Source: Candidatus Latescibacterota bacterium (GTDB lineage: Bacteria; Latescibacterota; UBA2968). From it: a stretch of DNA of 64,000 bases. A program made the translations under genes and the position numbers. The notes under the pieces were generated by a model. The model did not search any database and was not told where the DNA came from. It saw only the letters and a list, made by a program, of their open reading frames with translations. Where the stretch lies: contig JAJEDY010000005.1 in the NCBI GenBank assembly GCA_022821275.1, positions 1-64,000 on the forward strand, read 5' to 3'. This document shows, piece by piece, positions 15,627 through 25,068 of this stretch (position 1 is its first letter; every line of letters begins with the position of its first letter).

Positions 15627-17096
15627 ATGGCATCGACAAATTATCTCGCTTATGATTTGGGTGCGTCCAGCGGTCGGGCTGTTTTGGGACGTTTTGATGG
15701 CGCGCGTCTGGATATTGAAGAGATTCACCGGTTTCCCAATCAGGGAATACCTGTTGGCAATCACTATTATTGGGATGCGCTGCGGCTGTTTGACGAGATG
15801 TGTACGGGGTTGCGTCTCGCTGTTCGGTCTGGGGAACCGCTCAATGGCATGGGCTGTGATACCTGGGGGGTCGATTATGGCTTGCTCGACGCGCAGGACA
15901 ATTTGCTCGGCAATCCCTTTTGTTACCGCGATGCGCGCACACAGGGGATGATGGAGGTGGCGTTTGAGCGCGTTTCTCGCGAGGAGATTTTCGAGCAGAC
16001 GGGTATTCAGTTTATGGAGCTTAACACGCTTTATCAGTTGCTCGCGCAGCGTCTGTCGCAGTCGCCTCAGCTCGATATTGCGCGTACGTTTCTCACGATG
16101 CCCGATTTGTTCAATTTCTGGTTTACGGGTATGAAGGTGTGTGAGTATTCCAATGCAACGACCACGCAGTTCTACAATCCGCGCGAGAATGCCTGGGCAA
16201 AATCAATGCTCAATGCGCTCGATATTCCCACGGATATGCTTCCGGATGTGGTGTCGCCGGGTACGGTGCTTGGTCCTGTTCGCAAGAGCATTGCGGATGA
16301 GATGGGTATTGCACCTGTTGACGTGATTGCTCCGGCTTGTCACGATACGGGGTCGGCGGTTGCGGCTGTGCCCCTTTCTTCACCCGATGCGGTTTATATC
16401 AGTTGTGGCACGTGGGCGTTGATGGGGGCGGAACTGCCTGAACCCGCGATTAATAAGCGCGCGCTCGCGCACAATTTTACCAATGAGGGCGGTGTTGATC
16501 ATACGATTCGGTTTTTGAAGAATATTTCGGGGCTGTGGATTGTGCAGGAGTGCCGCCGCGTGTGGGCTTTGGCGGGGAAAGAGTATTCGTGGGAAGAGTT
16601 GATGGGTCTGGCGATGGCGTCCGATAGGCTCGCGTCGTTTATCGATCCGGATCACGCTGATTTTGGTACGCCCGGGGATATGCCGTCTCGCATTCGGGAT
16701 TTTTGCAGGCGCACGGGTCAACGGCTGCCCGATAGCGAAGGGGATATTATTCGCACGGCACTGGAGAGTCTGGCGCTCAAATGTCGCTATGTTCTGGGTC
16801 AGCTCGAAGATGTATTGGGCAAGACGCTGGGGGATATTCACATTGTGGGTGGGGGCATTCACAATACGCTTTTGTGCCAGTTTATTGCTTCTGCAACAGG
16901 GCGCGCGGTGCTGTCGGGGCCGGCTGAGGCGACTGCTATGGGCAATCTTTTGATGCAGGCGATGGGCAAGGGGCAGATTGGTTCTCTGGATGAGCTTCGC
17001 GATATTGTGCGCGCTTCTACGGCGATTAAGACATACAGCCCGACGGATGCGGATGCCTGGGACGAGGCGTTTGAAAAATTTCAATGGGTGATTTAA
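15627..17096 (+). CDS. rhaB: Rhamnulokinase-like FGGY kinase
   Basis: 489 residues; the ATG at 15627 follows GGGAG, and earlier codons are read from the tandem repeat. FGGY-family features: NYLAYDLGASSGRAVLGRFD with EEIHRFPNQG as in RhaB, CDTWGVDYGLLD, and a C-terminal ATP-site segment HIVGGGIHNTLLCQFIA with ATAMGNLLMQA. It phosphorylates rhamnulose or a related ketose in the cytoplasm. It is followed after 13 nt by a Gfo/Idh/MocA dehydrogenase, so the two likely form an operon for deoxysugar use. A 35-bp piece of a second rhaB copy is at 14712. Confidence 0.85.
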   Translation: MASTNYLAYDLGASSGRAVLGRFDGARLDIEEIHRFPNQGIPVGNHYYWDALRLFDEMCTGLRLAVRSGEPLNGMGCDTWGVDYGLLDAQDNLLGNPFCYRDARTQGMMEVAFERVSREEIFEQTGIQFMELNTLYQLLAQRLSQSPQLDIARTFLTMPDLFNFWFTGMKVCEYSNATTTQFYNPRENAWAKSMLNALDIPTDMLPDVVSPGTVLGPVRKSIADEMGIAPVDVIAPACHDTGSAVAAVPLSSPDAVYISCGTWALMGAELPEPAINKRALAHNFTNEGGVDHTIRFLKNISGLWIVQECRRVWALAGKEYSWEELMGLAMASDRLASFIDPDHADFGTPGDMPSRIRDFCRRTGQRLPDSEGDIIRTALESLALKCRYVLGQLEDVLGKTLGDIHIVGGGIHNTLLCQFIASATGRAVLSGPAEATAMGNLLMQAMGKGQIGSLDELRDIVRASTAIKTYSPTDADAWDEAFEKFQWVI

Positions 17097-17109
17097 GGAG
17101 GAGAGCGTT

Positions 17110-18219
17110 ATGGTCAGGTTCGGTGTGGTCGGTTTGAAGGGTATGGGCGGGCAGCATGTACGGGAGATTTCAGGACTGGATCGGGCGGAGTTGGTGGCGG
17201 TGGCGGATTTGGATCTGGGTTATGCGCGACAGGTGGGAGAAGAACGGGGTGCGCGCGCCTGGGGCGATTATCGGGAGATGATTGCGTCCGAGGATCTGGA
17301 TGCGGTGGTGATTGCAACGCCGCACCATCTCCACGCGCCGATGGGTTTGGATTGTTTGGAGGCGGGGTTGCATACTTTTGTGGAGAAGCCGATTGCGAAT
17401 ACGGTTTCCGAAGCGGATAAGATGATCGAGGCGGCGCAGGCGCGGGATCTGAAGCTGGCGGTGGGGCACAATTATCGCACGTTTCCCGGCAATCGCGCGT
17501 TGAAGCGGCTGATTGATGAGGGGGCGTTGGGAGAGATTTACCGGGTGCTGTGGATGTGGATTGAGACGCGGCCAGAGGTGTATTACGACCGGGATATATG
17601 GCGGTGTACCTGGGAGCACGCAGGGGGTGGGGTGCTGATGAATCAGACGAGTCACGATCTGGATTTGCTTTGCTGGATGGTGGGCGATCCGGTTGCGGTT
17701 TCTGCGATGATGTGCAATTGGGGTCATCGGGTGGAGATTGAGGATACGGTTGTTGCCAATATCCGTTTTGCCTGCGGTGCCCATGCGAATGTGCAGTTGA
17801 GTACGTGTGATCGACGATTGAATTACAGGCAGATTTCAGGCGATCTGGGTACGATTGAGTTTCGGGATGAGAAGAATGCCAATTCAGTGGTGCCAGATGT
17901 GTTTCGGCTGGGGCGATACGAGGCGCCCATGCGGGCGTTTATAAAGGGGGCAAAGGGGCATCAGCCGGGTATTAGCTGGGAGGATGTGCCGTCCGATGAG
18001 GGCGGGCAAACACTGGTGGAGAGTTTTGTTTCCGCGATTCTGGATGGTGGCGAGGCGATTACAGATGGGGTGACGGCGCGGCGAACACTGGAGTTGATTA
18101 ACGCGATTGTGCTTTCGGCTATACGAAAAGAGGAAGTCGCGTTTCCGGTTGATCGGGATCAATACGATGAGCTTATGGAAGAGCTGAAGCACGGACAGAC
18201 TCAGGTGGATAGGTTGTAG
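17110..18219 (+). CDS. Gfo/Idh/MocA family oxidoreductase
   Basis: 369 residues, AGGAGG before the ATG. The N-terminal Rossmann domain begins FGVVGLKGMGGQHV, and the EKP motif with the conserved Lys (FVEKPIANTVSEAD) is present, then GHNYRTFPGNRALKRLI. The C-terminal dimer domain contains WEHAGGGVLMNQTSHDLDLL. These enzymes oxidise or reduce sugars or cyclitols with NAD(P). Linked to rhamnulokinase. Exact substrate unknown. Confidence 0.85.
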   Translation: MVRFGVVGLKGMGGQHVREISGLDRAELVAVADLDLGYARQVGEERGARAWGDYREMIASEDLDAVVIATPHHLHAPMGLDCLEAGLHTFVEKPIANTVSEADKMIEAAQARDLKLAVGHNYRTFPGNRALKRLIDEGALGEIYRVLWMWIETRPEVYYDRDIWRCTWEHAGGGVLMNQTSHDLDLLCWMVGDPVAVSAMMCNWGHRVEIEDTVVANIRFACGAHANVQLSTCDRRLNYRQISGDLGTIEFRDEKNANSVVPDVFRLGRYEAPMRAFIKGAKGHQPGISWEDVPSDEGGQTLVESFVSAILDGGEAITDGVTARRTLELINAIVLSAIRKEEVAFPVDRDQYDELMEELKHGQTQVDRL

Positions 18220-18290
18220 GATCTGTGGAATTAGATGGAAAGAAGTAGTAGAGGAAGTGCGTGACCTCATAAAATCAAAGGAGCGCGAGA

Positions 18291-18662
18291 ATGGGTAAAA
18301 AAGTTTTCCTTTCTTATGCATATGAGGACCGTGGTATTGCAGAACAGGTGTCCAGATTCTTGGAGGAGCATGGTCACGATACCGGCGACATGTCGTTTAT
18401 TGATCCTCGCGTAGATACCAGGATTGGTGACGATATTCGGGAGGCAATAAAGCAGAAGATGTGTAGCGCGAGTAACGTAGTAATTATTGTCACGCCAAAT
18501 AGTGCAAAATCACAATGGGTGAACTATGAGGCTGGAATGGCATCTGCCCTTGACAAACCAATTATCTTGATCAGAAGCAAGGACGCAAAAGATGTTGATT
18601 TTGTGACTTCGCTTGCAGACCCCCAGTTGATCGAGATAGGCAACGGGGCGGGTGAACAATAG
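18291..18662 (+). CDS. Stand-alone TIR-domain protein
   Basis: 123 residues, AAAGGAG upstream. The whole protein is one TIR domain: KVFLSYAYEDRGIAEQVSRF at the start, a DMSFIDPRVDTRIGDDI loop, VVIIVTPNSAKSQWVNYEAG with the Glu expected for NADase-type TIRs, then a short tail. Bacterial TIR proteins cleave NAD or bind nucleotide signals in anti-phage defence. It has no fused sensor. It is convergent with mcrC, with a bidirectional terminator between. Being one domain it could be a truncated effector, but ends and start look natural. Confidence 0.75.
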   Translation: MGKKVFLSYAYEDRGIAEQVSRFLEEHGHDTGDMSFIDPRVDTRIGDDIREAIKQKMCSASNVVIIVTPNSAKSQWVNYEAGMASALDKPIILIRSKDAKDVDFVTSLADPQLIEIGNGAGEQ

Positions 18663-18738
18663 GGTGCTACCTATCTGTGAAAATTCCCTGAGCAATTAGC
18701 GATACTATACGATTTTTGAAAACACCAAAGATAAACAT

Positions 18739-18771
18739 AAACGCCATCGGCAAATAGCTGATGGCGTTTTT
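18739..18771. terminator. Bidirectional terminator between the TIR gene and mcrC
   Basis: A perfect 10-bp stem aaacgccatc/gatggcgttt (18739-18748, 18760-18769) encloses ggcaaatagct and ends in T's. An almost identical terminator is at 26258-26290. Confidence 0.85.
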
Positions 18772-18774
18772 AAT

Positions 18775-19887
18775 TTATACCAGGGTGGGATCAATCAATT
18801 CAAGGAGCCTGCGCCGGATCTCTCTGGGAGTTGCGTCGAGATTTACGGTGGCGAATCGTATGTTGTGGCCCTGTATCTCAACCGATTCGTCAACTGAGCA
18901 ATTGACAGCAGGATGCAGAAGCATTCCTGATGCCGTGTTCGCCAAAGGATCATCCTCCCTGTCCTCCTGGGATCTCAAGTAGGCGTATATCTGGTATATA
19001 TGGCCTGAAGCCAATGTTTGGTCCCGGTGAAACCCTGGTTTAAGGATGGATGTAAATTTGGTATCTATAATGACACGATGACCCAAAACTACATCATCTA
19101 TAACGATGTCCGTGAGCATTACGGGGAGGATATTATCAATTCTCTTATTCTTCGTACCTTTGGGCCAATTGAGTTGCCGCCCGGGATGAACTCTCCACCT
19201 TCGTTGTGTAAGCGTAACATCATAGAATCCGGCGATGGCCTTCTCGTAAAGTTTCCATACCCATCGGGGTTCACGAGATGGTGAGGATAAATTTCTGGGA
19301 CCAGCGGTTTCGGTGGGGAGTGCCAAATCAAAGGCCAGTTGTGCCGCAGCCAGCATCTGCCGGTCGGCGATGTCTATCCTGCCAGTGAGATTTACCGATG
19401 AATCATGTCGGATAAGATGTTCCCCACTTACTCCCATTCGCACCAAACCTGTGGCAAGGGCGCGACATCGACGCGCTAAGTCAACGCGCCGCACCATCTT
19501 GGCCGACTTCTCCAATGCCGCTCGAACATAGCGGTTGCGTGGTGTATCTACTGTTAGTTCTTCAAACCGGCATGCGATCAGTCCTCTCTGCAGCAGTTGG
19601 CGGCGTTCTGTATGGATATGGTCAATTCTGCCGCGCACCCTGCTGAGGATAGCTTGCCGAGGTTGGTAGCCAAAGCTCAGGTTTCGCCTCAAGCGGCGTT
19701 CTACCGCCCGCGCCAGGATTTCTGCCACCAGATCGGGGATGTCGTCCGGGTTGTCTTCAACCTCTCGCTTTTGCAAATCGTTTATCTGTCGGAATAGTTG
19801 GGATGCATAAAGCATCAGCAGCCAGAGATTCCTGACTGGAATTTCTCCGATATACCCCAGTGTGTCGCTTTCTTGAGCGGTGGTCAT
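18775..19887 (-). CDS. mcrC: McrC-type nuclease subunit of an McrBC restriction system
   Basis: 370 residues, starting by ATGA overlap with mcrB. N-terminal IGEIPVRNLWLLMLYASQLF and LVAEILARAVERRLRR are McrC-like. The nuclease block IDDVVLGHRVIIDTKFTS has the PD-(D/E)xK pattern (Asp and DTK), followed by HIYQIYAYLRSQ. McrC cuts DNA when the McrB GTPase meets modified cytosine. Here the partner mcrB carries an in-frame UGA, so the system may be inactive unless the C-terminal McrB piece is made separately. Confidence 0.85.
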   Translation of the reverse strand: MTTAQESDTLGYIGEIPVRNLWLLMLYASQLFRQINDLQKREVEDNPDDIPDLVAEILARAVERRLRRNLSFGYQPRQAILSRVRGRIDHIHTERRQLLQRGLIACRFEELTVDTPRNRYVRAALEKSAKMVRRVDLARRCRALATGLVRMGVSGEHLIRHDSSVNLTGRIDIADRQMLAAAQLAFDLALPTETAGPRNLSSPSREPRWVWKLYEKAIAGFYDVTLTQRRWRVHPGRQLNWPKGTKNKRIDNILPVMLTDIVIDDVVLGHRVIIDTKFTSILKPGFHRDQTLASGHIYQIYAYLRSQEDREDDPLANTASGMLLHPAVNCSVDESVEIQGHNIRFATVNLDATPREIRRRLLELIDPTLV

Positions 19888-21632
19888 TAAAACCCTTCCA
19901 GTAGTTGTTCGCGAGCCTTTTGGGCTGTATCCGGCGCATCAAACCAGTATTCGTCCAGCAAGGGACCGATTTCGGTTTCGACTACTTGTTTGAACCATTC
20001 AGGGGAATCATCAATCTCCCCAGCGGAAGGCGTTACATAACTGTGTCCCACCCTGAATTGAGCACCGAGGTTAGAGTCCTCAGCTATTTGTTTGTTCAGC
20101 GTTTTCATTCTGTCTTCTACTTGTGACAGAAATTCCTCGTCTATTTTGCACTGATTATGTACCCAGTCCTGCCAGACATTGCCAAATATGGGTTCTAAAT
20201 CAACGAAGGCGAATCGTCTGCGAAGGGCGAAATCGACCATAGCGATTGAGCGGTCTGCGACGTTCATTGTGCCAAGGACATATAGGTTTTCGGGAATGTA
20301 AACCCGTTCGCCTTCGCGTTTTCGGTAAGAGAGTTCCAATGCCTCGGCCTTATTTCGCTTGTCCGATTCCAGTAGCGTAAGCATTTCGCCAAAAATTTGC
20401 GCGGGATTGCCGCGATTGATTTCCTCAATGATGATCGCATATTCTGACTCAGGATCGTCTTTTGCGGTGTTTATCATCTGAAGAAAGGGACCGTCAACCA
20501 GGTCCAGCTTGCCGTTGCCTGATGGCCGCCATCCCCTGACAAAATCCTCGTAAGAAAGATTGGGATGAAACTGCACAGGGCGTATTTTGTCTTCGTCGCG
20601 TTCACCTATCAAGGCGAAGGCCAGTTTTTTTGCCAGCCAGGTCTTGCCCGTACCCGGCGGTCCCTGTAAAATTAGATTTTTCTTATCTCGGAGGCGTTGA
20701 AGAATTGTCTCCAATTTTTCCCGTTCAAGAAAACAGCCTTCTGTCAGGATGCTGTCTATAGAATAGGAGGTAAAGAGAGGTGCTGTTTCCCTCACTTGCG
20801 ATAGAAGCGGTTGTGGACGAGGCTGCCTGGGTTGCCAAATATCCTTGAGTTGCGAACTGTAGAAGTCGACTTGCGTGTCGGAATGTTCGTCTTCAAGTCG
20901 TTTTCGTATCTCCAATAATGCCTTATCAAGGGTGACGTTGTCCTTATCGTTGATGGAGAAATCTTCGCCCCATTTTTTTGAGAAAGCGTTGACTATTTTT
21001 TCTTTATGGCCTTGACTCATAATTGCTTCAAACGCATCCGGAAACAGAAGGTACAGAAAAGCATGTCGAAATTGACGGCCTTGACAGTACTCCTGAGCGT
21101 CGAGCCATTCGGCAAAGTCCCAGGGATCGGTCAATAGCGATTTCCGATCCTCTGAGGAATGGGAAAACCAGCTAAGCATTGTGGTGATGAAGAAGCGGCA
21201 TTCACGCCAACGGGAAGTATGATAAGCATGGCCTGGATTTGTAACCCCTTTTGCTAAGACGTCGCCCAGTGCCCAATGATTATCCGGAAGTTTCGACCCC
21301 GATCATTCCCAGACTTGCCTGATCTGATCGCGTTTTGTCTCTGGTTTAAGTACGCCGCGATAGACGATTAAAAAAAGTACCCATGTCATCTCTGCCCATA
21401 GACGCTTCGCCTCTGGGGGAGCATGTTCCAGTTGTTGCGCCAGTTTCTCGTAGAATTTACCCGATCCTTCATCAGGATTCTGGACAAAGTGGATGCGGAG
21501 TTGTTCGAAGTTTCCTCGGGTCCAGAGTGATTCTTCCGAGAATAGCGATCCACCATCCAAAAGGCATTGCTGTTTCCATTTTTCGGCAGCGTCGAGAATG
21601 TCAATGTCTGCGGCACTTTTCGATCTGCTCAT
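19887..21632 (-). pseudogene. mcrB: McrB-type GTPase gene with an in-frame UGA
   Basis: A 581-codon frame from ATG 21632 (AAGGA upstream) to 19887, broken only by TGA at 21305-21303. Codons on both sides fit one protein: DQIRQVWE-stop-SGSKLPDNHW. Past the stop come GVTNPGHAYHTSRWRE, Walker A GPPGTGKTWLAKKL, IIIEEINRGNPAQIFGEML (Walker B and the McrB NR motif) and GTMNVADRSIAMVDFALRRRF. A Trp (TGG) at the stop position would suit. There is no Cys/Sec position here in the family and no evident SECIS, so a nonsense mutation is the best reading. A restart at ATG 21179 would give a 430-residue GTPase lacking the N-terminal domain. Confidence 0.75.
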
Positions 21633-21718
21633 AGATATATCCTTTGTTGAATTTCAAGTCCTTTTGTCGAAGATTTTGAGTATTTGATTAACCGCACAAT
21701 ATACTATATATTGATTTT

Positions 21719-21997
21719 ATGTCACTTGAAGATATTGTTTTGTCAATGAAGAATTACGATATGGACACATCCACTATTGACCTGACATTTGCGACCGAAA
21801 TATTGCGTTTGCCATATTCGCAAGTTTGGAGTGATTATGATGAAAGTGCTGATGTCTTGTATCTCAGTTTTGAAAAACCTCAGTGCGCCAATGACAGCGT
21901 GATGGAAGATGATGGGAATATTTACCACTATCGCGACAAGCGCCTTGTTGGTATTACGCTGCCCAATGCGCGAATGCGCTTTGGTTCGGATCGCTAA
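21719..21997 (+). CDS. DUF2283-like small protein
   Basis: 92 residues. The central block WSDYDESADVLYLSFEKPQ followed by YHYRDKRLVGITLPNA is the pattern of DUF2283 proteins (a short beta sheet, function unknown), which often sit with toxin-antitoxin genes. The first about 30 residues may not belong if a later start is used; no clear ribosome binding site is seen. It is followed by a HigA-type antitoxin gene and is divergent from mcrB. Confidence 0.6.
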   Translation: MSLEDIVLSMKNYDMDTSTIDLTFATEILRLPYSQVWSDYDESADVLYLSFEKPQCANDSVMEDDGNIYHYRDKRLVGITLPNARMRFGSDR

Positions 21998-22058
21998 AAT
22001 TCCTCAGCGAAAGAGTGCGAGAAGGAAAAATTTTCATAGCAATATCATTGAGGTGACA

Positions 22059-22376
22059 ATGGCTGAATATTCTGTCAAACGTCCGTTGAAGCGCGCGCCT
22101 GTTCATCCGGGTGAGATTCTGCGCGAAGATGTCTTGCCGTCGCTTGAGTTATCGGTTAGTGAAGTTGCTCGACGACTCGGTGTTTCGCGTCAACAATTGC
22201 ATCGGGTTCTGGCCTGTACGCATCCGGTTACGATAGAAATGGCACTCAGAATCGGTAAGCTTGTAGGCAACGGTCCCGGACTCTGGTTGCGCCTGCAACA
22301 AGCCTGTGATTTGTGGCGTGTAGAGCAATCTTTGAAAGACGAACTTGAAGAAATAAGGCCTGCGGGTATAAAATAA
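22059..22376 (+). CDS. higA: HigA-type XRE antitoxin
   Basis: 105 residues; ATG 22059 follows GAGGTGACA. HPGEILREDVLPSLELSVSEVARRLGVSRQQL is the HigA/VapI-type HTH with its usual HPGE start, and GNGPGLWLRLQQACDLWR follows. HigA binds and neutralises HigB and represses its operon. No HigB toxin is adjacent; upstream is a DUF2283 gene, so the pair may work differently or the antitoxin is an orphan. The first codons recur in a fragment at 25866. Confidence 0.8.
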   Translation: MAEYSVKRPLKRAPVHPGEILREDVLPSLELSVSEVARRLGVSRQQLHRVLACTHPVTIEMALRIGKLVGNGPGLWLRLQQACDLWRVEQSLKDELEEIRPAGIK

Positions 22377-22410
22377 CGGATATTACACCAATTTAGAAAA
22401 AGAATACATT

Positions 22411-23223
22411 ATGATCTATCGACTCAAAATTACGCTGACGGGTTCCAGGCCATCGATATGGCGGCGGGTTGAGGTTGATGGCAACATCTCACTTGGAGAA
22501 CTACATGAGGTGATTCAGATTGTGATGGGATGGGAAGATTCTCATCTTCACCAGTTCATCGTTAACGATACCTACTATAGCACCCCTTATCCAGGCATGG
22601 CAGACTGGGAAATAATGGAGTATATGCAAGATGCAAATGAAATCTCTCTTCAGCAGGTCGCTGTTGAGGTTGGGGTACGGTTTACATATAAATATGACTT
22701 TGGCGATAGCTGGGAACACATGATTCGGGTTGAACAAATCAAGGAGCCAGAAGCTGAGGTGCTTTATCCTATCTGTCTGACGGGAAAACGCGCATGTCCA
22801 CCAGAGGATGTGGGTGGCGTTTGGGGATACGAAGAATTTTTAAGCGCGCTTCAGAACAAACAACATCCAGAGCATGAAATGTATTCAGAGTGGATTGGGG
22901 GGACATTCGATCCTGAGAATTTTGATCTTGAAGAAAGCAATCGGATGCTATCTTACCTCGACTGCTACAAGATCTTCAAGCGCGAGAAGGCACTCTTATA
23001 TACCGATAGACAGGGACAATATCTGACATTTATCTATTATTATGCGAAGTTGTACGGTTATCCCCCGGCCCAGGCGGATATACAGAGGTATTTTGGCGTC
23101 ACAGGCCCTTCCGTCAACAGCATGCTCAAAACACTGGAAAAACGAGGTCTTATATCGAGAGTTCCCCGCCAAGCACGCTCAATCAAGCTGCTCCTGTCCC
23201 CCGAGGAACTCCCCGACCTGTAA
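22411..23223 (+). CDS. pRiA4b ORF-3-type protein fused to a LexA-like winged helix
   Basis: 270 residues. Residues 1-190 match the plasmid pRiA4b ORF-3 family: IYRLKITLTGSRPSIWRRVE, MGWEDSHLHQFIV, FTYKYDFGDSWEHMI and GKRACPPEDVGGVWGYEEFL. Residues about 195-265 form a DNA-binding domain like the LexA N-terminus: GQYLTFIYYYAKLYGYPPAQ, DIQRYFGVTGPSVNSMLKTL and GLISRVPRQARSIKLLL. The pRiA4b domain has unknown function and often travels with mobile DNA. The fusion suggests a transcription factor. Start ATG 22411 with a weak ribosome site. Confidence 0.75.
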   Translation: MIYRLKITLTGSRPSIWRRVEVDGNISLGELHEVIQIVMGWEDSHLHQFIVNDTYYSTPYPGMADWEIMEYMQDANEISLQQVAVEVGVRFTYKYDFGDSWEHMIRVEQIKEPEAEVLYPICLTGKRACPPEDVGGVWGYEEFLSALQNKQHPEHEMYSEWIGGTFDPENFDLEESNRMLSYLDCYKIFKREKALLYTDRQGQYLTFIYYYAKLYGYPPAQADIQRYFGVTGPSVNSMLKTLEKRGLISRVPRQARSIKLLLSPEELPDL

Positions 23224-23359
23224 TAAGCCGTAGCATCCTACCTTCAATTTCCAATCTTTTATATTGACGTATTGATCCGCCATTTTGAAAAAAATCAAAC
23301 ATCATTCATAAGGCCCCAAGAACCTCTCCCCATCAAAATGTATCATATGCGTCGGAGAT

Positions 23360-24919
23360 TCAGCGATCCAGACTTCTTTCTCCCATATCAAAGACCTCTT
23401 GCTCAATTAAATTATCTAACGCATCACCCTCCGGTAATCTGTCCTTAATTTTTGCCCCCAGAGATTCGAGTTTTGCTCTTGAAGGGTATTTTAGACTTCT
23501 CAAGTCCGTAGCATTTACCTGAGTATGGCCGTTGAACAATCTGAAGTAAGCATCAACCATCATTGAATTGAGAAAAACTGCCAGCCCTTTTGCAAGGCTT
23601 GCAGGCAGCCCTTTTCCATTGCAATGGAAATAATTCAGATGGTTTTCAAAGCCTACTGTTTCTGATTTTATTCGCTCTGGATCATAGATAGCAGCTACGA
23701 TCCTGCGCTTTTCTTCCTTTGAAGAGAAACGCCTTACTAAAACATACGTGCCAGAAGGGACCAATAAATTTTTGGATTCTTCTGAAAAAGTAATGGCCTG
23801 GGGTTTCTTGCTGTTTTTTGGGGGCCATTCAACAAAACCTTGCTGGAAATGCATGGGGTAAATTAAGGGTACGGTTTTTTTATTTGGAACATGTTTCAAA
23901 AATTTGTTCGCCCGGAAATCAACAACTCTTCCCGTTGATACCGAGATGCCGAGTTCCTCCAGAGTTGATTGAAAATGCTTCATCTTTTCGGCTACTTGAT
24001 GGTCCATCTCATCTGTTATGATGTGAATGAACTTATCGGGGTCCTCTGGGTGTATCACCTGGTCATATTCCACATCTCTCCAGAATAGAGGATCTCCTGG
24101 AGATGAATGAGATGAAATCGCTATCTCTGGTGGTTTTGACTTAGATTTGGTCGCTTGGAAAATGATGTTTTCTTGTAGCACACCATCATCGCTGAAGGCT
24201 CTTTTTCTGGATTCAAAAATGTGAATTCTTTTTAATGCCATTGCTTCGAGAAAGTCATTTCTAAATGCTTTGAAATAAGGTCCATTGCAGAAGCTTCTCG
24301 GTGTAATTGCAACGAGTTGTCCTTTGTCAGTTAGTAATTTTTTTATTATTGCAAGAAAGGCTGTATAAAGATTGCTTGTTTCAATCTCAAGGCGACGCAA
24401 TAATTTTCTGTGTTCAGAAGAACTCTGGATTTTTTTGTAGGGGGGATTGAGAATGGCATAATTAAACTTTTTGACATGGGGAGAGAACAGATCTCGTCTG
24501 AGTGCGGGTACAGCAGCTTTGATAAAATCTTCATTGATCACTGTGTAGCTAAAATGAATGCCCAGTTGCTCACATTTTGAGCGGCAAGCTTTCAGTGTAT
24601 TTTCTAAAAGTGGCGTCAGTGAAGCATCAATTTCATAGGCTGTGATTGTAAATTCCTTCGGGACCTGCTTCTGTGTGCATACATAATCGACAAAAGCAGC
24701 AGAAAGAGAACCTATTCCGGCACCAGCATCGAGCAAATGAACAGAGATTTCTGATACGCGAAACATCTGCGCCATGAACTCAGCTATCGGAGCAGGTGTA
24801 AAGAACTGGCCAAGGTGGTTTTTCTTTTTGCCATTTACAACCAGGTTATATCTAAGAAGATCAACCTGGTCCAGTATATTGCGTTGTTCATTGATATCTA
24901 TTTTTTGGGTTTGAACCAT
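23360..24919 (-). CDS. Class I N6-adenine DNA methyltransferase (BsuBI/PstI-like)
   Basis: 519 residues. Motif X/start [22 protein letters not shown]-binding [17 protein letters not shown], catalytic [10 protein letters not shown] and the region [17 protein letters not shown] define a gamma-type adenine methylase like those of BsuBI/PstI systems. The C-terminal half is a target-recognition domain with [13 protein letters not shown]. No restriction endonuclease is adjacent: the 136 bp after the stop hold only a short open stretch ([15 protein letters not shown]...). It appears to be an orphan methylase or the survivor of an R-M system. The AT-rich composition suggests transfer. Confidence 0.85.
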   Translation of the reverse strand: MVQTQKIDINEQRNILDQVDLLRYNLVVNGKKKNHLGQFFTPAPIAEFMAQMFRVSEISVHLLDAGAGIGSLSAAFVDYVCTQKQVPKEFTITAYEIDASLTPLLENTLKACRSKCEQLGIHFSYTVINEDFIKAAVPALRRDLFSPHVKKFNYAILNPPYKKIQSSSEHRKLLRRLEIETSNLYTAFLAIIKKLLTDKGQLVAITPRSFCNGPYFKAFRNDFLEAMALKRIHIFESRKRAFSDDGVLQENIIFQATKSKSKPPEIAISSHSSPGDPLFWRDVEYDQVIHPEDPDKFIHIITDEMDHQVAEKMKHFQSTLEELGISVSTGRVVDFRANKFLKHVPNKKTVPLIYPMHFQQGFVEWPPKNSKKPQAITFSEESKNLLVPSGTYVLVRRFSSKEEKRRIVAAIYDPERIKSETVGFENHLNYFHCNGKGLPASLAKGLAVFLNSMMVDAYFRLFNGHTQVNATDLRSLKYPSRAKLESLGAKIKDRLPEGDALDNLIEQEVFDMGERSLDR

Positions 24920-25068
24920 TTTACAAATTTCTCAGTGAGATTTTAGATGGTTTTGGATATGGAAAATCCACCAGGTTTCTACCCTTTCAGTATATTATAG
25001 ATCAAACAGGTCGCTTGTCAATATATCTGGTGGCACTTTTGCAATTTTAACTCAATAGGAGAATAAGC

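Noticed and set aside
21303-21305. Selenocysteine in McrB
   Set aside because: The family has no Cys/Sec here and no SECIS-like hairpin is evident; a Trp-to-stop change is simpler.
23225-23359. Restriction endonuclease paired with the DNA methylase
   Set aside because: Only a 22-codon open stretch ([15 protein letters not shown]...) exists after the methylase; too short to support a gene.
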